A stretch of 64,000 nt of DNA from Pseudomonas subflava (GTDB lineage Bacteria > Pseudomonadota > Gammaproteobacteria > Pseudomonadales > Pseudomonadaceae): NCBI RefSeq assembly GCF_023823685.1, contig NZ_JAMXBF010000005.1, positions 372,001-436,000 on the forward strand, written 5' to 3'. A program made the position numbers and the translations under genes. Each line of letters begins with the position of its first letter. The stretch's first letter is position 1. Below the pieces are notes generated by a model that had not been told where the DNA came from, did not search any database, and worked only from the letters and a program-made list of their open reading frames with translations. Of the stretch, positions 1 through 10,097 are shown piece by piece.

Positions 1-14
1 GGGCGGGTGTAGCT

Positions 15-1217
15 ATGTCACCGCGTCAGGCTTGCCTCTTTCTGTTGCTGCTGTCGCCAATGTCCTGGGGTGCAGCGACGTATTCAACCAACATTCATCC
101 CGAGGTCTTCCACCTCAACGCCAATGACGCTTGTGCCTCTCTGGCGCCAGAGTCTGACTACCCCTTAGTCGGCCCCAATGGCGTGGTTGAGGGTGTATAT
201 GCAGACGGCAACATGTCTTGCTTCTACCGCTATTCAGACCCTTCGCAATTTGGTGGGACTCGCGTTAACGGTTTCGTTGTAGGTGGCGTGTCCCCTCGGG
301 TGATCTCAAAAGATTGCGAGGTTGGTACGTCTACGTCCCTGACTTGGCCCCTGGGCCGGCAAGAAACAAATAATGATTCAACATTCTCCTCCTTCGGCTA
401 TGCCCAGCCTCTGAACTACTGCTTCTCCGGGTGTATCGGCGATGCTGACCCCGGTGGCACAGGTGATGACTTCTTCGGGCAGCCAGACACGGACCCCAAG
501 TACGAAATCATCTTCGCCAATCTGGCATATGTTCTGACGGGGCAAGCTTGCAGTACCGCCGATATGGAGCCTATGCCGGAGATTCCGCCTCCGCCGGAGG
601 ACAATCCTGATCCTTGCGAGGCTGATCCGAGCGCAGAGGGCTGCACAGACCCAACTGATCCCACTGACCCAACGGACCCTACCGACCCCACGGACCCGAC
701 TGATCCCACTGACCCCACTGACCCCACTGATCCCACTGATCCCGGTGGTGGTGATGGCGGTGATGGTGGAACCGATCCAGGCGACGGCGGTGACGGCGGT
801 GGCGGTGATAACGGCTCCGCCGGTGGCCTCGGCTGCGATCAGCCGTTGATCTGCGAGGGCGATGCCATTGCCTGCGCTCAGCTGCGCCTTGAAAAGGAAA
901 TGAAGTGCAACGGCGAGGCGGCTACTAACTTCCCTGGGCAGAAAGACGATATCGCCGACTTCCTCGACAACCCTGATTACAAGATGGAAGAGGACGAAGA
1001 GGTTGATATCGCTAGCTATTTCGACGAGGGCACCCGCTTTCTTCCGTCGAGCTGTCCGCCTCCTAAGACCTTCCACCTCACCACGGGTGGCGGCCGCACC
1101 TTCCAGTTTTCCTACGAATCCATCTGTCAGTTCGCCTCGGACCTCAGTTACCTGATCGTCGCGGCGGCTGGGGTGTTCTTCGCCATCTACATCGGCCGTG
1201 CCGCAGGGGGTGAGTGA
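15..1217 (+). CDS. Minor coat / adsorption protein, pIII (CoaA, TspB-like)
   Basis: Probable filamentous phage tip protein that binds the host receptor (usually a pilus). The 400 residues begin with a signal peptide (cleavage near residue 20), followed by a cysteine-containing N-terminal domain to about residue 185, a proline- and acid-rich segment, eleven Thr-Asp-Pro repeats (211-243), a Gly/Asp linker to about 275, a C-terminal domain with paired cysteines resembling the TspB/CoaA C-terminus, and a membrane anchor near 377-395. A repeat linker between receptor-binding and anchor domains is classic for pIII. The start is placed by the signal peptide; no in-frame stop lies upstream within the window, so a longer form cannot be excluded. 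The stop overlaps the next start (TGATG). Confidence 0.85.
   Translation: MSPRQACLFLLLLSPMSWGAATYSTNIHPEVFHLNANDACASLAPESDYPLVGPNGVVEGVYADGNMSCFYRYSDPSQFGGTRVNGFVVGGVSPRVISKDCEVGTSTSLTWPLGRQETNNDSTFSSFGYAQPLNYCFSGCIGDADPGGTGDDFFGQPDTDPKYEIIFANLAYVLTGQACSTADMEPMPEIPPPPEDNPDPCEADPSAEGCTDPTDPTDPTDPTDPTDPTDPTDPTDPTDPTDPGGGDGGDGGTDPGDGGDGGGGDNGSAGGLGCDQPLICEGDAIACAQLRLEKEMKCNGEAATNFPGQKDDIADFLDNPDYKMEEDEEVDIASYFDEGTRFLPSSCPPPKTFHLTTGGGRTFQFSYESICQFASDLSYLIVAAAGVFFAIYIGRAAGGE
645..743 (+). repeat. Eleven tandem 9-bp units coding Thr-Asp-Pro
   Basis: Eleven consecutive ACN-GAY-CCN units fill the pIII linker (residues 211-243). The first six units use varied third bases, while the last five are nearly identical, as expected from recent slippage at the 3' side. 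It is followed by a Gly/Asp-rich stretch to about position 830. Confidence 0.97.
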
Positions 1218-1549
1218 TGCCAGCGTTTTGGCTATGGGCTGCGCAACTGGTCTTCATGATGGTTCAGCCGCTTGTGGGCTGGCTGTTCCGAGTGATCGGC
1301 ATCGGCTTTGTGTCTTATGTCGGCTACAACGCGTTGCTTGAGGTGGCGATGAACTACGTCACCTCCAAGCTCAGCGGTTCTTCCCTGGAGATTCAGCAGA
1401 TTCTGGGGCTGGCCAAGATTGATATCGCTATCAATCTTTACTTCGCCGCGGTGACTACCCGCCTCGTTCTGGCCGGCATCAACAAGGCTCAGGACCGTCG
1501 CCGTGCTCAGGTCTGGCGCAAGCCGGGCGGCACCTCCATCGAAGCTTAA
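1217..1549 (+). CDS. DUF2523 family phage coat / assembly protein (pVI-like)
   Basis: A 110-residue hydrophobic protein with membrane segments near residues 5-45 and 70-90 and a basic C-terminus. DUF2523 proteins occupy the position between pIII and Zot in many inoviruses and are taken to be the pVI counterpart, a minor coat protein at the pIII end of the virion. Its ATG overlaps the pIII stop codon (TGATG), so translation is probably coupled; a purine-rich GGGGGTGAG precedes it. A GTG three bases upstream is an alternative start. The role is inferred from family and position. Confidence 0.8.
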   Translation: MPAFWLWAAQLVFMMVQPLVGWLFRVIGIGFVSYVGYNALLEVAMNYVTSKLSGSSLEIQQILGLAKIDIAINLYFAAVTTRLVLAGINKAQDRRRAQVWRKPGGTSIEA

Positions 1550-1561
1550 GGAGGCCGCCCG

Positions 1562-2749
1562 ATGCTCTACATCCGCACTGGTAAGCCCGGCCACGGTAAG
1601 ACCCTGAACACCATCCGCGAGGTGGATAAGAAGGCCTTAGAAGAAGGCCGCACGGTCTACTTCTTCAACATCACCGGCCTTAAACCCGAACTGCTCAAAG
1701 CCAGCTGGTTTCCCTTCGACGATCCGCACAAGTGGTTCGATCTGCCCAAGGATTCCATCGCCGTGATCGACGAGGCGCAAGGGTGGTTCGGCGTGCGTGA
1801 TCCTCGCAACCGGCCGCCCGAGCACATCACCCGCTTCGAAACCATGCGTCACCATGGTTTCGAGGTGCATCTGATCACCCAGGACCCGCGTTACCTCGAC
1901 GTCCACCTGCGCCGCCTGTGCAACGGCCACGTGCATTACTGGCGCGTCTTCAAGTCCCAGCAGCTGCTCCGCTTCGAGTCCGAAGCGGTGATCGAAAAGG
2001 TCGAGCTGAAAAGCAGCTTCAAGGACGCCGACAAGCGCACCGTGCGGCTCGATAAGAAGTACTTCGGCGTCTACACCAGCACCCAGGCCAAGCATCACTT
2101 CCAGTTCAAGGCCCCGAAAAAGATGCTGTTTGCCGTGGCTGCCATGCTTGCTGCTGCCTTCATGGTGTACCGCGCCTATGACCGCTATGAGGAAGGCAAA
2201 GCCCAGCAGGCGCAGCCCGCCGAAAGCGCGCCCAGCGCCGTACAGCAGGTCAAGGATACGGTAGGTTCCCTCATCACCCCGGCCACCGCCTCCGGCGACA
2301 AGAAGGCCAACACCCTAGAAAAGTACCTCGCTGATCGCACCCCGCGCATACCCGATGTGCCCAGCTCGGCACCGATCTATGACGAGTTAACCAAGCCCAA
2401 GACCTACCCCAAGCTTTCCTGCGTCATGAGTTCCGACGAGGGCTACATCGAGCGCAACAGCAAGCGGTACAGGGTCGTTAGGGCGGCAGAGAAAGCCTAT
2501 ATCTGCGAGTGCTACACCCAGCAGGGTACGTGGCACAAAACGTCGTTCTCCTTCTGCAAAAACGTGGTTCAACAGGGTTACTTCGACCCCGCCAAACCCG
2601 ACCCGCAGCAGCTCGAAAACCCCGCGCTCACCGGTAGGCAGCCGCCACCCAAACAGCTCGAGCAAACCATTGCCAGCTCCCTGGAAGGCGCTCCCAAGGG
2701 TTCGTCTGTGGTGGTCGTGCCCTATGAAAAGGAACGCTTCCTGTGGTGA
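1562..2749 (+). CDS. zot: Zonular occludens toxin family assembly ATPase (Zot / pI)
   Basis: Morphogenesis ATPase of filamentous phage that drives virion extrusion at the inner membrane. The 395 residues carry a Walker A motif GKPGHGKT (7-14), a Walker B segment IAVIDEA (66-72), and one transmembrane segment (about 188-204), followed by a Pro/Gln-rich periplasmic tail with several cysteines. This layout of a cytoplasmic ATPase, a single membrane span and a periplasmic domain is typical of pI/Zot. A strong AAGGAGG ribosome site lies 7 bases before the ATG, 13 bp after the previous gene. Despite the family name, no toxin activity is implied here. Confidence 0.93.
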   Translation: MLYIRTGKPGHGKTLNTIREVDKKALEEGRTVYFFNITGLKPELLKASWFPFDDPHKWFDLPKDSIAVIDEAQGWFGVRDPRNRPPEHITRFETMRHHGFEVHLITQDPRYLDVHLRRLCNGHVHYWRVFKSQQLLRFESEAVIEKVELKSSFKDADKRTVRLDKKYFGVYTSTQAKHHFQFKAPKKMLFAVAAMLAAAFMVYRAYDRYEEGKAQQAQPAESAPSAVQQVKDTVGSLITPATASGDKKANTLEKYLADRTPRIPDVPSSAPIYDELTKPKTYPKLSCVMSSDEGYIERNSKRYRVVRAAEKAYICECYTQQGTWHKTSFSFCKNVVQQGYFDPAKPDPQQLENPALTGRQPPPKQLEQTIASSLEGAPKGSSVVVVPYEKERFLW

Positions 2750-2770
2750 TAGGGGAGCGCATAGCGAGTG

Positions 2771-2815
2771 GCCCTTTAAGCGCGCAATGCGCTGGGCGCA
2801 TGCGCGCTAAAGGGC
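2771..2815. other. Long bulged hairpin, candidate phage origin or packaging signal
   Basis: In the 144-bp gap between zot and the replication gene, a 45-bp inverted repeat folds with outer arms CCCTTTA/TAAAGGG, middle arms GCGCGC/GCGCGC and inner arms ATGCGC/GCGCAT around a TGG loop, with two bulged A residues. About 19 bp of stem is far above chance. Filamentous phages keep their strand origins and packaging hairpin in an intergenic region, often beside the replication gene. It has no following T-run, so it is not an ordinary terminator. The function is inferred. Confidence 0.55.
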
Positions 2816-2893
2816 GCGCGGGGACGCCCCTGTAACACGTCAGATAAACCCAATTACCGAGTTTCAATTCGTGCCGTTTTGGAGTGAAAAGAG

Positions 2894-4171
2894 ATGAGCG
2901 TTAAGGATCAACTGCGAGTCGATCAGCAATTCCAAGAATCTGCCACCGGCAGGCTCTTTTTCGATGACCACACTGCCATCCTCACCGACCTTTCGAAAGT
3001 CCGCCTGCTGCGTTGCGGGGTGGATACGGTCCGCCAGCTGTACCGGGGGCTGATCCGCCCGGAGATCATGGCGCTATTCGAGACCCCCGGCGTCATTGTC
3101 GACTTTGCTGGCCAGCGCTGGCACTCCGGTCGCGTCGGCCGTGATTCTGGCTACCAATACAAGCTCCAGAATGCAGACCTCGGCTTCGTCCTGCTGGTGA
3201 AGAACTTCAACGCCAAGCAAGACGCCATCGGCCCTCACCTCAAAATCGAGGTGTCACCCCATGCCATCGACGCCCTAAGTCCCGAGCGCCTGCAAGCTCG
3301 GATGGATTTCTACGCCCAAGAGGTACTGACTCACCTCGAAGTTAACCAATGCGCGGTGCACCTGGCGCTAGACCTGCAAGGCTGGCAACCGCCGTCCGAT
3401 CTGATGGCGCGTATGCACTGCAAAGCGCGCGCGCACCGGGATATTTCGGGCATCAATGAGATTTCCTGGGCGACCAAGGCCAGCGTGTACGGCCGTGGTG
3501 AAACCTCTATGTTTGGCTCCGCTGGTGGCATCCAGCTCTGTATCTACAACAAGACCGAGCAAGCCCGCGCCACCGACAAGCTTGATTACTGGGAAGGCGT
3601 CTGGAAGCGCCGCGACAGCTTCGACGAGGGCGACCCCGATAATTACAACCCGGAGCAAGACGTTTGGCGCATCGAGCTGCGCTATCACCACTCGATCATC
3701 CAGCAATTTGCTTCCGGCTCCGTCGACGTTCATTCCGGCGTGCTGATCGACACACGCTCTTTCTCCGCCTTCGCTGGTCACCTCGACGGCCTATGGCGCT
3801 ACGGTCTGAGCCAGTTCCGCCTACAAGCCCGCCCCGGCCGCTATGAGGCCATCTGGACCCTGCTGCGTCACGATGTGCGAGTCGATATCGCCGCCGATTC
3901 GCTGCTGGAAGACACCTTCTACAAGCGCCATTACAAGACCGCTCGCGGCTTCTCCGGCAAGAACGTCGAGCTGTTCTTGGGCAACTTCGTCAGCTTGCTG
4001 GCAAGGGAAAGGGTGGGCGCAAAAAAGGCGTTTAAGCGGCTCACCGAATGGGAATGCTGGCCGGTGATCCGCGACCACTACGCCGCCAAGCATATGACCA
4101 CGCTCGACATCTATCACCACATCCGCGACCTCTTGGAAGAGCGCCATGTCCGCTGGGGGAGAGCCGTCTAG
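2894..4171 (+). CDS. Phage replication initiation protein (Rep, PA0727-like)
   Basis: Likely the rolling-circle initiator that nicks the phage origin. The 425-residue protein sits between zot and the integrase, exactly where Pf phages carry their replication initiator. Motifs compatible with a Rep_trans-type or related nickase are HLALD (156-160), IYNKTE (217-222, a Tyr followed by Lys as in Rep Y-x-K sites) and WRIELR (258-263). I did not identify a clear metal-binding HUH pair. Preceded by GGAGTGAAAAGAG. Its stop is directly followed by the integrase ATG, so the two are probably co-translated. Confidence 0.75.
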   Translation: MSVKDQLRVDQQFQESATGRLFFDDHTAILTDLSKVRLLRCGVDTVRQLYRGLIRPEIMALFETPGVIVDFAGQRWHSGRVGRDSGYQYKLQNADLGFVLLVKNFNAKQDAIGPHLKIEVSPHAIDALSPERLQARMDFYAQEVLTHLEVNQCAVHLALDLQGWQPPSDLMARMHCKARAHRDISGINEISWATKASVYGRGETSMFGSAGGIQLCIYNKTEQARATDKLDYWEGVWKRRDSFDEGDPDNYNPEQDVWRIELRYHHSIIQQFASGSVDVHSGVLIDTRSFSAFAGHLDGLWRYGLSQFRLQARPGRYEAIWTLLRHDVRVDIAADSLLEDTFYKRHYKTARGFSGKNVELFLGNFVSLLARERVGAKKAFKRLTEWECWPVIRDHYAAKHMTTLDIYHHIRDLLEERHVRWGRAV

Positions 4172-5158
4172 ATGGCCATTGAGCAACTACCGGACGGCCG
4201 TTGGAAGGTCGATGTAGAGCCCATCAAGGGAAAGCGCTTCCGCAAGACGCTCAAGACCAAGGCAGAGGCTCAGCGCTTCGAGGCTACTTGCCGCGCCAAG
4301 GTAGTGGATAACCCGAGCTGGTCCCCCAAACCGACCGACACCCGCCGCTTAACCGAGCTGGTAGCTGCATGGTTCGATCTGCACGGGCATTCGTTGCGGG
4401 ATGGGGAGCGCCGCCGTTCCAAGTTGGATTTGGTCGCCAAGCGCCTGCGCAACCCCCAAGCCGCCAAGCTGGACCCGCAGGCGTATGCCCATGATCGGCG
4501 CCTAAGGCTATGGGAGGGCACGTCGCCCAAGACCCTCAACAATGAGCTGGGGTATCTGCGTTCGGTCTACAACGAACTGCGGGGCTTGGGCGTTATCGAC
4601 TACGCCAATCCGCTCGCCCTGGTGAAGCCCCTCAAGATTCAGGAGCGAGAGCTTTCCTGGCTGACGAATGATCAGATTGCCGAGCTGCTGGAGACTATCC
4701 GCAGCGGCTGCGATAACCCACACGTCGAAATCATCACTCTGATCTGTCTGGCCACTGGTGCGCGTTGGTCTGAGGCTGAGAAACTGAGGCCGACCGGGCT
4801 GCGTAATGCAGTGATCACCTTCAGCGGGACTAAGAGTGGCAAGGTGCGGTCGGTACCGATCACGGCCGAGTTGGAGGCCAAGGTAATTCGCCATTGGAAA
4901 CAGCATGGCCAGCCTAACTCGGCCATTACTTCGTTCCGCAGGGCTCTGGCCAGAACCACCATACAGTTACCGAAAGGGCAGGCCGCACACTCTCTGCGGC
5001 ACACCTTTGCCAGCCACTTCATTCAGAACGGCGGAAATATTCTCACCCTGCAGAAAATCCTGGGTCACTCCAGCCTAGCGATGACTATGCGCTATGCGCA
5101 TCTGGCGCCTGATCATTTAGCAGATGCTTTGAGATTTGGCCCCTTGGCTGCTTTTTAG
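4172..5158 (+). CDS. int: Tyrosine recombinase / phage integrase
   Basis: Site-specific recombinase expected to integrate the phage at the ssrA 3' end. The 328 residues show an N-terminal arm-type DNA-binding region (1-60), a SAM-like core-binding region (about 60-160) and a catalytic domain with Arg198 (GARWSE), Lys near 221-224, His273 and Arg276 (HSLRH), His299 (GHSS) and Tyr308 (MRYAHL). All catalytic residues are present, so the enzyme looks intact. It begins immediately after the rep stop codon and depends on that transcript or on readthrough. It resembles Pf prophage integrases (PA0728 type) in position. Confidence 0.95.
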   Translation: MAIEQLPDGRWKVDVEPIKGKRFRKTLKTKAEAQRFEATCRAKVVDNPSWSPKPTDTRRLTELVAAWFDLHGHSLRDGERRRSKLDLVAKRLRNPQAAKLDPQAYAHDRRLRLWEGTSPKTLNNELGYLRSVYNELRGLGVIDYANPLALVKPLKIQERELSWLTNDQIAELLETIRSGCDNPHVEIITLICLATGARWSEAEKLRPTGLRNAVITFSGTKSGKVRSVPITAELEAKVIRHWKQHGQPNSAITSFRRALARTTIQLPKGQAAHSLRHTFASHFIQNGGNILTLQKILGHSSLAMTMRYAHLAPDHLADALRFGPLAAF

Positions 5159-5208
5159 ACCGTTGGCGAAAAAACGTTATACATGACTCAACTGACGATT
5201 GAATCAGT

Positions 5209-5229
5209 CGATTACTACATGGATAATCG
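5209..5229. promoter_or_regulatory. Inverted repeat upstream of the Panacea operon
   Basis: CGATTA and TAATCG arms separated by 9 nt lie about 85 bp before the toxin-antitoxin genes in an AT-rich stretch. A second short hairpin (GCAGCA-AC-TGCTGC, 5282-5295) lies closer to the start codon. Toxin-antitoxin operons are often autoregulated through such palindromes, but no binding protein is known here. Confidence 0.3.
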
Positions 5230-5315
5230 CGCCCCAATGTGGTCTAAGCTGTGGATATCTCTGTGCATAGCTTGTGGGCAAGCAGCAACTGCTGCCCCAG
5301 TGAGAGGAGTTAATG

Positions 5316-5870
5316 ATGGCGTTCAATGAGCAAAAGGTTGCTCAGATGGCTGCCTTTTTTCTGTCAAGGAATGGCGGGCCTCTGCCCATCATCAAGCTGA
5401 TGAAGCTGCTTTATTTGGCTGACCGGCGTGCCTTGGATCTATATGAAATGCCTATGTCAGGTGATCGTATGGTTTCGATGCCGCATGGACCGGTACTCTC
5501 TAGAACCTTGGAATTAATGAACGGCGCTATTCGTTCGCAGGAAGGCGGATGGGATTGCTGGGTCGCTGATCGTGCCGGCCACATGCTTTCATTGAAAGAC
5601 TGTGAAGCCTCTGGACTGGATCGCCTTAGTGAGGCTGATCTGGAGATTTTGGCTGAGGTCCAAGCCCAGTTTGGTCAGATGGATCAGTGGGCTCTCCGCG
5701 ATTACACGCATGATCGCTGTGCTGAGTGGAAGGATCCGAGCGGCTCGTCGTATCCCATTGAGTACAAAGATGTGCTCGAGGCTTTGGGGCGTGCTCCAGA
5801 TGAGGCTTATGCCGTTCAAGAAGAGCTCGAAAGTCACCACAGCATGGATCAGCTATTCGCGAGGCTTTAA
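5316..5870 (+). CDS. Panacea-domain (DUF4065, SocA-like) antitoxin candidate
   Basis: A 184-residue protein with the hallmark N-terminal motif of DUF4065/Panacea proteins: a hydrophobic helix, then IIKLMKLLYLADR (residues 25-37), and SMPHGPV (54-60). Panacea is a promiscuous antitoxin domain that neutralises many unrelated toxins; SocA is the adaptor antitoxin of that superfamily. It is the first gene of a two-gene unit whose stop codon overlaps the next start (TAATG), the usual arrangement of type II systems. The ATG at 5316 has GAGAGGAG at proper spacing; an ATG at 5313 is too close. Composition is more AT-rich than the flanking chromosome. The antitoxin role is inferred from family and gene pairing. 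Confidence 0.75.
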   Translation: MAFNEQKVAQMAAFFLSRNGGPLPIIKLMKLLYLADRRALDLYEMPMSGDRMVSMPHGPVLSRTLELMNGAIRSQEGGWDCWVADRAGHMLSLKDCEASGLDRLSEADLEILAEVQAQFGQMDQWALRDYTHDRCAEWKDPSGSSYPIEYKDVLEALGRAPDEAYAVQEELESHHSMDQLFARL

Positions 5871-6283
5871 TGTTCTTTGTTACTCGCCGGGCGACTGTTT
5901 TAGTGCCTTCCGGAACGCCGCAACAGCCAGATTTAAAGCATTTATTCATACTTCTTAACGATCCCGTCACCTTGGCGCGATTGGTGCTGCTCGTTAGCAT
6001 CTCAAGGGTAAAGCAGGGGAGACCCCATGATCCTGCCTGTCTGCTTTATCCGGGCGATCATCCCTTCATCACTCAGAACAGTTATGTGGTGTATCGGAAG
6101 GCTCGGATTGAAGAGGCTGTAAAGATCGAGCGTGGTGTCCAAGGCCAGATTCTTGTTCCGAGAGAGGCAATGGATGGAGGCGTTTTCGCAAGGATCTGCG
6201 AAGGAGTGCTGAACTCCAGGCATACCGAGCCGGCCATCAAGAGCTTCTTTGAGCCCATTTGGCGCCGTAGCGCTGGTTCCTGA
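5870..6283 (+). CDS. Putative toxin partner of the Panacea protein
   Basis: A 137-residue protein translated from an ATG overlapping the Panacea gene's stop codon. It begins with beta-rich sequence LVPSGTPQQPDLKHLFILL (about 11-29), then LVLLVSISRVKQG (38-50) and GDHPFITQNSYVVYRKARI (62-80). Short hydrophobic strands with a central S-R-K segment recall the small beta-barrel toxins of the PemK/MazF/CcdB group, but I cannot assign a family from sequence alone. The overlap, small size, AT-rich composition and position next to a prophage attachment site support a toxin or phage-exclusion role. It could instead be an adaptor or immunity protein. Confidence 0.5.
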   Translation: MFFVTRRATVLVPSGTPQQPDLKHLFILLNDPVTLARLVLLVSISRVKQGRPHDPACLLYPGDHPFITQNSYVVYRKARIEEAVKIERGVQGQILVPREAMDGGVFARICEGVLNSRHTEPAIKSFFEPIWRRSAGS

Positions 6284-6320
6284 TCCTCCCTTAGCTTCGA
6301 CTAATTTTCGACATCCAAAG

Positions 6321-6354
6321 AAAAACCCCTGAAAAACACTAGGCTTTTCAGGGG
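6321..6354 (-). terminator. Intrinsic terminator of ssrA
   Basis: Read on the minus strand, CCCCTGAAAA pairs with TTTTTCAGGGG and is followed by a T-run (6321-6325). It lies a few bases past the tmRNA CCA end and also separates the prophage toxin-antitoxin genes from ssrA. Confidence 0.9.
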
Positions 6355-6360
6355 CTTGTT

Positions 6361-6390
6361 TGGTGGAGCCGGGGGGATTTGAACCCCCGT
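6361..6390. other. Probable prophage attachment site (attachment core in ssrA 3' end)
   Basis: The tRNA-like 3' end of ssrA borders the prophage, with an intact integrase 1.2 kb away and all phage genes on the distal side. Integrases of this class commonly recombine within tRNA or tmRNA 3' ends and restore the gene. The duplicate core should lie beyond the left edge of the window, so the exact limits of the repeat cannot be set. Confidence 0.5.
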
Positions 6391-6717
6391 CCGCCAGGAC
6401 TCCGCTATCGGTTCTACATGCTTAGCCATCTCTATTGAGTTAACTCCTCGCGGCCCGAGTGGCAGGGCGCTTGGAGCGAGCTGTATGAGTTTTAGCCGTT
6501 ACGTCTACAGCGAACTTGGCGGCGATCCTGTTCTATCTGACAGACCAAATCTTCGGGTTTACAGGCATCCCCTAGGGTCTGCTGGCGCCCTTAGGCGGCC
6601 AGAGCGTAGTTGTCGTCGTTGGCAACTATGAAGTTGTGGCAGCGGATTTACGAGAACTGTCACCTACTCGGCATGCCCCTCAAGTTTTGTTACCGGCGTC
6701 GAATCCTAATCGGCCCC
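6361..6717 (-). ncRNA. ssrA: tmRNA (transfer-messenger RNA)
   Basis: The tRNA-like acceptor stem is complete: 5' GGGGCCG at 6717 pairs with CGGCTCC before the ACCA end at 6361, and the T-arm sequence GTTCAAATCC-like is visible. The internal reading frame encodes the tag ANDDNYALAA followed by TAA (around 6592-6625), the tag known for Pseudomonas. It rescues stalled ribosomes by trans-translation together with SmpB, whose gene lies 11 kb away (17563-18045). Length is 357 nt. The gene is intact despite the adjacent prophage. Confidence 0.97.
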
Positions 6718-6863
6718 AGAACGGGTCTTGCGAGGTTGGACGCGCAGTGTACGGCAAAGGTTCATCTGCGTCGACCGCCGTTCTGCCCTTACAATGCCCG
6801 GCCAGGCTGGCCGTTCGCTGGCCGTGTGCCATTCTCTGCAGAGTAGAATTCGAGGAGCACTGG

Positions 6864-9776
<2,913 letters not shown>

Positions 9777-10022
9777 CTACTCGCTGGCCTGCAGCAGGTT
9801 CAGCGCCTCGTCCAGCACCTTCACCGACTCGCTGTGATTGCCATCCTTGTGCAACTGCTCGCCCTCGGCGCGCAGGCGTTGCACTTCGGCCAGCACCTCG
9901 GCGTCGGCCGGCGGGTCGGTCTTGAGCATTTCGTCGATTTTGGCCATGTCCTGCGGGCAGTGCATGGCCCACAGAGATGTGCTGAGCAGCAGGGTGGAGC
10001 AGACAAGAAAGAGCCGGCGCAT
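9777..10022 (-). CDS. Small exported protein, unknown function (paralogue of next)
   Basis: An 81-residue protein with a signal peptide (cleavage after about residue 19, ...SLWA), one cysteine soon after (MHCPQDM), then a KIDEML segment and an amphipathic helical C-terminal half ending DEALNLLQASE. It resembles the protein encoded at 10098-10370 in the order Cys, KID motif, helical repeat and terminal A-x-x-LL. It is preceded by GGAGG. The stop codon directly abuts the stop of the convergent histidine kinase gene. No family could be recognised; the periplasmic location is inferred from the signal. Confidence 0.65.
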   Translation of the reverse strand: MRRLFLVCSTLLLSTSLWAMHCPQDMAKIDEMLKTDPPADAEVLAEVQRLRAEGEQLHKDGNHSESVKVLDEALNLLQASE

Positions 10023-10056
10023 GGTGAGTCCTCCTGGGAAGGTGGACTCAGTATAG

Positions 10057-10077
10057 AAGCGGGCGTGGCGCCCGCTT
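10057..10077 (-). terminator. Hairpin between the two small exported-protein genes
   Basis: AAGCGGGCG and CGCCCGCTT form a perfect 9-bp stem with a 3-base loop just downstream of the gene at 10098-10370. The following T-run on the minus strand is weak, so it may attenuate rather than fully terminate. Confidence 0.5.
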
Positions 10078-10097
10078 TGTCGCCGGCTCTGCGACCG

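Larger units (their letters stand above)
1..6360 (+). mobile_element. Pf-like filamentous prophage (right part), integrated at ssrA
   Basis: The genes run in one direction in typical inovirus order: adsorption protein, DUF2523 coat protein, Zot, replication initiator, tyrosine integrase, then a two-gene toxin-antitoxin candidate. The block abuts the 3' end of tmRNA, a common integrase target. It is visibly more AT-rich than the chromosome, most clearly across 5160-6300. The same order of coat A, zot, rep and integrase is known from Pseudomonas Pf phages. The major coat protein, ssDNA-binding protein, any repressor or excisionase and the other attachment site would lie to the left, outside the window, so completeness cannot be judged. 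Confidence 0.9.

Noticed and set aside
645..743. CRISPR-like repeat array
   Set aside because: Units are 9 bp with no spacers and stay in frame as Thr-Asp-Pro; it is a protein repeat.
6321..6354. Terminator as the end of the prophage toxin-antitoxin operon
   Set aside because: The T-run is on the minus strand for ssrA; on the plus strand the stem is followed only by GGCTTGTTT, so service to both directions is possible but not shown.
6636..6863. N-terminal extension of the kinase by 76 residues into ssrA
   Set aside because: It overlaps the tmRNA gene, and the ATG at 6864 has a proper ribosome site directly before a membrane span.
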